Shown piece after piece: positions 60,674 to 64,000 of a stretch of 64,000 nt of DNA. The DNA comes from Hyphomicrobiales bacterium (GTDB lineage: Bacteria; Pseudomonadota; Alphaproteobacteria; Rhizobiales; Devosiaceae): NCBI GenBank assembly GCA_900470445.1, contig UCAU01000011.1:89979-153978 (forward strand), read 5' to 3'. Position numbers and translations under genes: made by a program. The notes below the pieces were generated by a model. It saw only the letters and a list, made by a program, of their open reading frames with translations. It did no database searches and had not been told where the DNA came from. Positions within the stretch are counted from its first letter, which is position 1, and each line of letters begins with the position of its first letter.

Positions 60674-60693
60674 CGAGGGGCCGGAGCCCCTCG
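60674..60693. terminator. Intercistronic hairpin directly after the agpA-like gene
   Basis: CGAGGGGC-CGGA-GCCCCTCG is a perfect 8-bp stem with a four-base loop, 13 bases past the stop of the binding-protein gene and before the permease genes. There is no T-run. It mirrors the hairpin found after ugpB at 18303-18330. Confidence 0.65.
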
Positions 60694-60706
60694 CCGGGAG
60701 AAGAGC

Positions 60707-62800
60707 TTAGTTGCTCTTGATCGGACCGTTACCGACGCCGGGGGCGCCCGGCAGGGTATCGGGGAACAGTTCGTTGGACGATTGCTGCTCGGCCGGAACA
60801 TAGAGGCGTTCGCGGATCAGGCTGTCTTCGGCCCAGTTGAACTGCAGGATCGGGGTGCCCGGGGGCACGTTGACGAAGCGCTTGTTGATGATCAGCGCAC
60901 CCGGATATTGGGTGAGGCCGATAGCAAACAGGTTCTCGGTATAGAGACGCTGATAGGTCTTCATCAGCTCGATGCGCTCGGCCGGATCGGCCGTGGCGAC
61001 GAAGCTGTTGACGGTGTCCACCATCTCCTGCTCGAAGGGCAGAAAATCCTGCGTGCCATCGGTGCCGGCGCGGTGGTTGTAGCTGATCTGGGGGCCGGTA
61101 GGCGCCAGGTTCTGCGTGTTCTGCACCACGGTGATCAGGTCGGCGCCGTTTCTAAGGACCTGCCAGTCGAACTTGCCAGCTTGATAGTTGGCATCGCGCT
61201 GATTGCCGGCCTGGAACTGCGCAATAACGCGCAGACCAAGGCGTTCCATCTGGGCGATCACGCCTTCGGCCAGGCTCTTGTCGGTCTGGTAGTCGGAGGT
61301 TGCCAGCAGGGTAATTTCGACATCCGCACCGCCCACCACATCGGCCGGGAAGTTGACGAACCCATTGCCATCGGTATCGACCAGGCCGGCTTTTTCCAGC
61401 AGTGCCTTGGCGTCGTCCAGCGAGTACGGATAATAGACCGTGGAGTCATTGTCGTAATAGCTGGTCGGTGGCATCAGCCCGCCTGCGTAAGGCGTGGTGA
61501 ACGGGCCTTTGACCAGGGCTTCGCCCAGCGCCTGACGATCAAGCGCATAGGTTACGGCCTTGCGGAAATCGAGATTGCGGTTGAGTTCGCGCACGGCCTG
61601 GCCGCGGGCATCTGGTTCGCCCCAGCCATTGGCCGACAGGTTCGGATAGAGCGAATAGGAGATGGTGCGAGCGCCAAAGGCGAGACGCGCCGGGGCGGAT
61701 TCTTCGGCCGAACGGCGGAGGGCTTCGACGAAGCTTTCCGGCTGTTCGAGATTGGACAGATCGCCCGAACCGGCCACGGCCTGCACGTCGCGGTCTGCCC
61801 AGGTGGACAGGCGATATTGCAGCTCGTTCAGGTAGGGGAGCTGGTTGCCGTTCTCGTCGACCTTCCAGTAATAGGGATTGCGGCGCATCACGATAATGTC
61901 GTTGGCGCGATATTCCACCGGCGCCCAGGCACCCATGACCGGGATGTTGAGATATTCGGGCGGGAAGGCGTTCTTGAACTGATCGTAGGTTGCGCCATCC
62001 TTGTATTTGGGATGCTCGGCCTTGAGGATATGGCTCGGACCGGGGCAGAAATTGCCATAGGCCATGGCATAGAGATATTGGGTCGGCTTGACGTCCTTGA
62101 AGGTCCATTTGATCGTGTAGGGATCGACCTCTTCAAGCGTGGTGCCGACGCCGAACGTCTCGGGCGAGGCGCCATTGAGCGGGGTGACCTGCGGATCGAG
62201 CAGCACGTCGTTCCAGTAGAACATGATGTCTTCGGCGTCGAAGGGGTCGCCGTCGGACCACTTGGCGCCTTCGATCAGGTGCATGGTCAGCTGATGGCCA
62301 TCTTCGGACCATTCCCAGCTTTTGGCCAGGTTCGGCAGGGGCTCGAGTTCCTCGGCCTTGACCTGGAACAGCGGGCCGGTGCGCGTCAGGCATTCGGAGA
62401 GGCCGATATCGATGCCGCCCCAGCCCTGGGTCTGGCCGGCGCTATAGTTCCAGCCTTCCGGACGACCGCCGATGACATGGCGCATCACATCGCCATAGGT
62501 GCCGATGCCGTCGGGCATGTTGGCGGTCTTGTAGACCAGGGGCTCCTTGGGCAGGCGCTCGGCGACGGGTGGCAGCTTGCCGGCATCGACGAACGCCTTG
62601 ACGTAGTCGGGCTCGTGATATTCAGGCAGCGCCTTGAATTCCTGGATATCCTTGATCCCCACGAAGGTGGGGACCTGCTGGGCGTCGAATTTCGGTGGTT
62701 CGGGCGGGGTGGTGGGGGCCACAGTCTGGGCTTGCGCCGCAAGAAGGGAAATACCCAGCATCAAGCCTGCCCCGCCAAGGGCAATAGCGTGTTTTCTCAT
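60707..62800 (-). CDS. agpA: Family 5 (oligopeptide-type) binding protein, alpha-galactoside AgpA-like
   Basis: A 697-residue binding protein, well above the usual 530-600 for DppA. The start at 62800 follows a GGGAGGA ribosome binding site and gives a signal peptide (MRKHAIALGGAGLMLGISLL, cleavage near AQA). The mature part has the family 5 pattern: LAKSWEWSEDGHQLTMHLIE, then GAKWSDGDPFDAEDIMFYWN (key KWSDGDPF), and later FRKAVTYALDRQALGEAL. The operon with melA and an AraC gene matches the S. meliloti agpA locus, where an oligopeptide-type protein binds melibiose and raffinose. The symbol rests on this context and not on a sequence search. Confidence 0.82.
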   Translation of the reverse strand: MRKHAIALGGAGLMLGISLLAAQAQTVAPTTPPEPPKFDAQQVPTFVGIKDIQEFKALPEYHEPDYVKAFVDAGKLPPVAERLPKEPLVYKTANMPDGIGTYGDVMRHVIGGRPEGWNYSAGQTQGWGGIDIGLSECLTRTGPLFQVKAEELEPLPNLAKSWEWSEDGHQLTMHLIEGAKWSDGDPFDAEDIMFYWNDVLLDPQVTPLNGASPETFGVGTTLEEVDPYTIKWTFKDVKPTQYLYAMAYGNFCPGPSHILKAEHPKYKDGATYDQFKNAFPPEYLNIPVMGAWAPVEYRANDIIVMRRNPYYWKVDENGNQLPYLNELQYRLSTWADRDVQAVAGSGDLSNLEQPESFVEALRRSAEESAPARLAFGARTISYSLYPNLSANGWGEPDARGQAVRELNRNLDFRKAVTYALDRQALGEALVKGPFTTPYAGGLMPPTSYYDNDSTVYYPYSLDDAKALLEKAGLVDTDGNGFVNFPADVVGGADVEITLLATSDYQTDKSLAEGVIAQMERLGLRVIAQFQAGNQRDANYQAGKFDWQVLRNGADLITVVQNTQNLAPTGPQISYNHRAGTDGTQDFLPFEQEMVDTVNSFVATADPAERIELMKTYQRLYTENLFAIGLTQYPGALIINKRFVNVPPGTPILQFNWAEDSLIRERLYVPAEQQSSNELFPDTLPGAPGVGNGPIKSN

Positions 62801-62908
62801 AGTTCCTCCCATGGCAACGGACTGGCTTGAGCCAGAGGCCGAATATCCCATTCGAGCCCGTCTCCCGTGCAACGCTTGAATGGTACGCCTTGCCATGGCC
62901 GAAGCAAT

Positions 62909-62933
62909 CCGGAATGATAGAGACTTCTTCCGG
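62909..62933. promoter_or_regulatory. Inverted repeat in the agpA/araC divergent promoter
   Basis: CCGGAA and TTCCGG are separated by 13 bases in the 159-bp gap between the agpA-like and AraC genes. It is a candidate AraC or catabolite-control site; the arms are only 6 bases long. Confidence 0.35.
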
Positions 62934-62959
62934 GTTTCTAAGATTTGGAAAATCGTGCG

Positions 62960-63889
62960 ATGGACGAACTCAACGCCGCTGGCGACCTGGTCCGGCTGCC
63001 CCGGCAGCGGGCGCCGCGCCCCACGCCGCGGCCCGACCGCAGCTTTTATGCTTCGGGCAAGGCCTTTGGCCGCTTCGGCATGCGGGCCTTTACGCCACAG
63101 CTGATGGCCGCCGCCCACAGCCATGGTCATATCGAGTTCAACTGGCTCACGCACGGCACGATGGACTATTTGTTCGACGGACGGGCCATTACGGTGGGGG
63201 CGGATCGGCTGGTGGCGTTCTGGGCCGGTATTCCGCACCAGACCGTGGGGCTGAGCGGCGATGCGATTGCCGGCAAACAGCACAATATCTACCTGCCGAT
63301 GGATTCGTTCCTGCACATGCCGCAATTGGGGCGGCTGACCGAAACCCTGATGGGCGGCGGGGTGATCCAGTTGCTGCCCGATGCCATTGGGCTCGACACG
63401 CTGGAGCGCTGGCACGGCGATTATCGCAGCGGCAATTCACTGCGCACCGATATCGTGCGGCTGGAAATCGGCACCATGTTCCGGCGGGCGGCCATTACCG
63501 GCTGGGACCTGCTGCTGTCGCCCTGGATCGAGCCGACCGGCAGCCGGACCCGCACCGGCTCACCCGTGCGCTATGTGGTGCGCATGGTGCGGCACATCGT
63601 GGAGAACATCACCGAGCCGCTGACCGCCGAGGACATTGCCCATGTGGTTGGGCTGCACCCCAATTACGCGACCAATCTTTTCACCAAGGTGATGAGCATT
63701 TCGGTGCAGAAATTCGTGGTCCGGATGCGGCTGATCCGGGCACGGTCATTGTTGTTTGACGGCAATACCTCCATCGCCAACGTTGCATTCCAGTCCGGTT
63801 TCGTCAGCCAGACCCAGTTCTACGAACATTTCCGCAAGGCCTATGGCATGACGCCCAGCCAGATGCGCAAGGATACGATCGAGGGGTAG
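62960..63889 (+). CDS. AraC-family regulator of the alpha-galactoside operon (AgpT-like)
   Basis: A 309-residue AraC protein. The N-terminal domain is cupin-like (AAAHSHGHIEFNWLTHGTMDY, key HSHGHIEFNW, and VAFWAGIPHQTVG), suited to sugar binding. The C-terminal HTH pair is LTAEDIAHVVGLHPNYATNLF and IANVAFQSGFVSQTQFYEHF, ending KAYGMTPSQMRKD. It is transcribed divergently from the agpA-like gene, so it most likely activates agpABCD-melA when alpha-galactosides are present. The S. meliloti counterpart is agpT. The start ATG at 62960 is preceded only by weak ribosome binding site bases. Confidence 0.88.
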   Translation: MDELNAAGDLVRLPRQRAPRPTPRPDRSFYASGKAFGRFGMRAFTPQLMAAAHSHGHIEFNWLTHGTMDYLFDGRAITVGADRLVAFWAGIPHQTVGLSGDAIAGKQHNIYLPMDSFLHMPQLGRLTETLMGGGVIQLLPDAIGLDTLERWHGDYRSGNSLRTDIVRLEIGTMFRRAAITGWDLLLSPWIEPTGSRTRTGSPVRYVVRMVRHIVENITEPLTAEDIAHVVGLHPNYATNLFTKVMSISVQKFVVRMRLIRARSLLFDGNTSIANVAFQSGFVSQTQFYEHFRKAYGMTPSQMRKDTIEG

Positions 63890-64000
63890 GTTTCTCCTCC
63901 GGACAGCCGAAAACGCCGCCCGGCCTGGTGTGGCGTCGCGGTTATACGGTAACGGGCGGCCATTGGACCTTCCGAAACATATAGAGTGGGCCAATGGCCG

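Noticed and set aside
60782..62830. Open frame of 682 codons on the plus strand opposite the agpA-like gene
   Set aside because: The opposite strand has a clear binding protein with signal peptide and ribosome binding site. The antisense frame has unnatural composition.

Overview
The window looks like chromosomal DNA of a free-living, GC-rich alphaproteobacterium of the order Hyphomicrobiales. The ABC, tripartite tricarboxylate and RND transporter content, the petABC bc1 operon, the rhizobium-style alpha-galactoside (agp/mel) locus and the hyphenated palindromic intergenic repeats all fit. A Devosia-like organism is my best guess, but there is no rRNA gene here to settle it. I see no rRNA, tRNA, CRISPR array, prophage, plasmid replication gene or intact insertion sequence.

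Layout. 1-1400: the end of an operon with a fumarate/adenylylsulfate-reductase-type flavoprotein, a two-cluster ferredoxin and a sulfonate-type ABC ATPase. 1600-6700: a tripartite tricarboxylate transporter (tctCBA) behind a PrpF-family isomerase, with a convergent LysR gene. 7000-9100: a small P-loop kinase-like protein and a divergent SDR/TetR pair with paired operators. 9400-14400: an intact autotransporter facing the remains of an Ig-repeat adhesin/autotransporter that has lost its start and is frameshifted. 14500-19700: a ugpBAEC glycerol-3-phosphate importer with a DeoR/GlpR-type regulator. 19700-24700: a degraded stretch with a dispersed repeat and a gene remnant, then LysR/SDR, GFA, PhnA-like and GntR genes. 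24950-30900: a polyamine-type ABC importer joined to an M24-fold protein without its metal ligands and a flavin reductase-like protein. 31400-35700: an RND efflux pair. 35700-36700: a second gene-poor stretch carrying the same dispersed repeat. 36700-50850: mostly housekeeping genes (phosphoesterase, Nudix, glutathionyl-hydroquinone reductase, cca, hemF, trmL, petABC, apt, TerC). 51300-52700: a small secreted protein and a MaoC pair. 52770-63890: two GH4 glycosidase loci, each with its own AraC regulator; the second is an agpABC-melA-type alpha-galactoside uptake and hydrolysis operon.

How the genes work together. Most of the window is scavenging: separate uptake systems for carboxylates, glycerol phosphodiesters/phosphate esters, an unknown amine-like compound and alpha-galactosides. 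Each sits beside its own regulator and, for three of them, beside enzymes acting on the import. Two of these operons (ugp and agp) carry a strong hairpin directly after the binding-protein gene, a layout that would raise binding-protein output over the membrane components. The least explained unit is the GntR / polyamine-type ABC / metal-free M24 / flavin reductase cluster at 23.9-30.9 kb.
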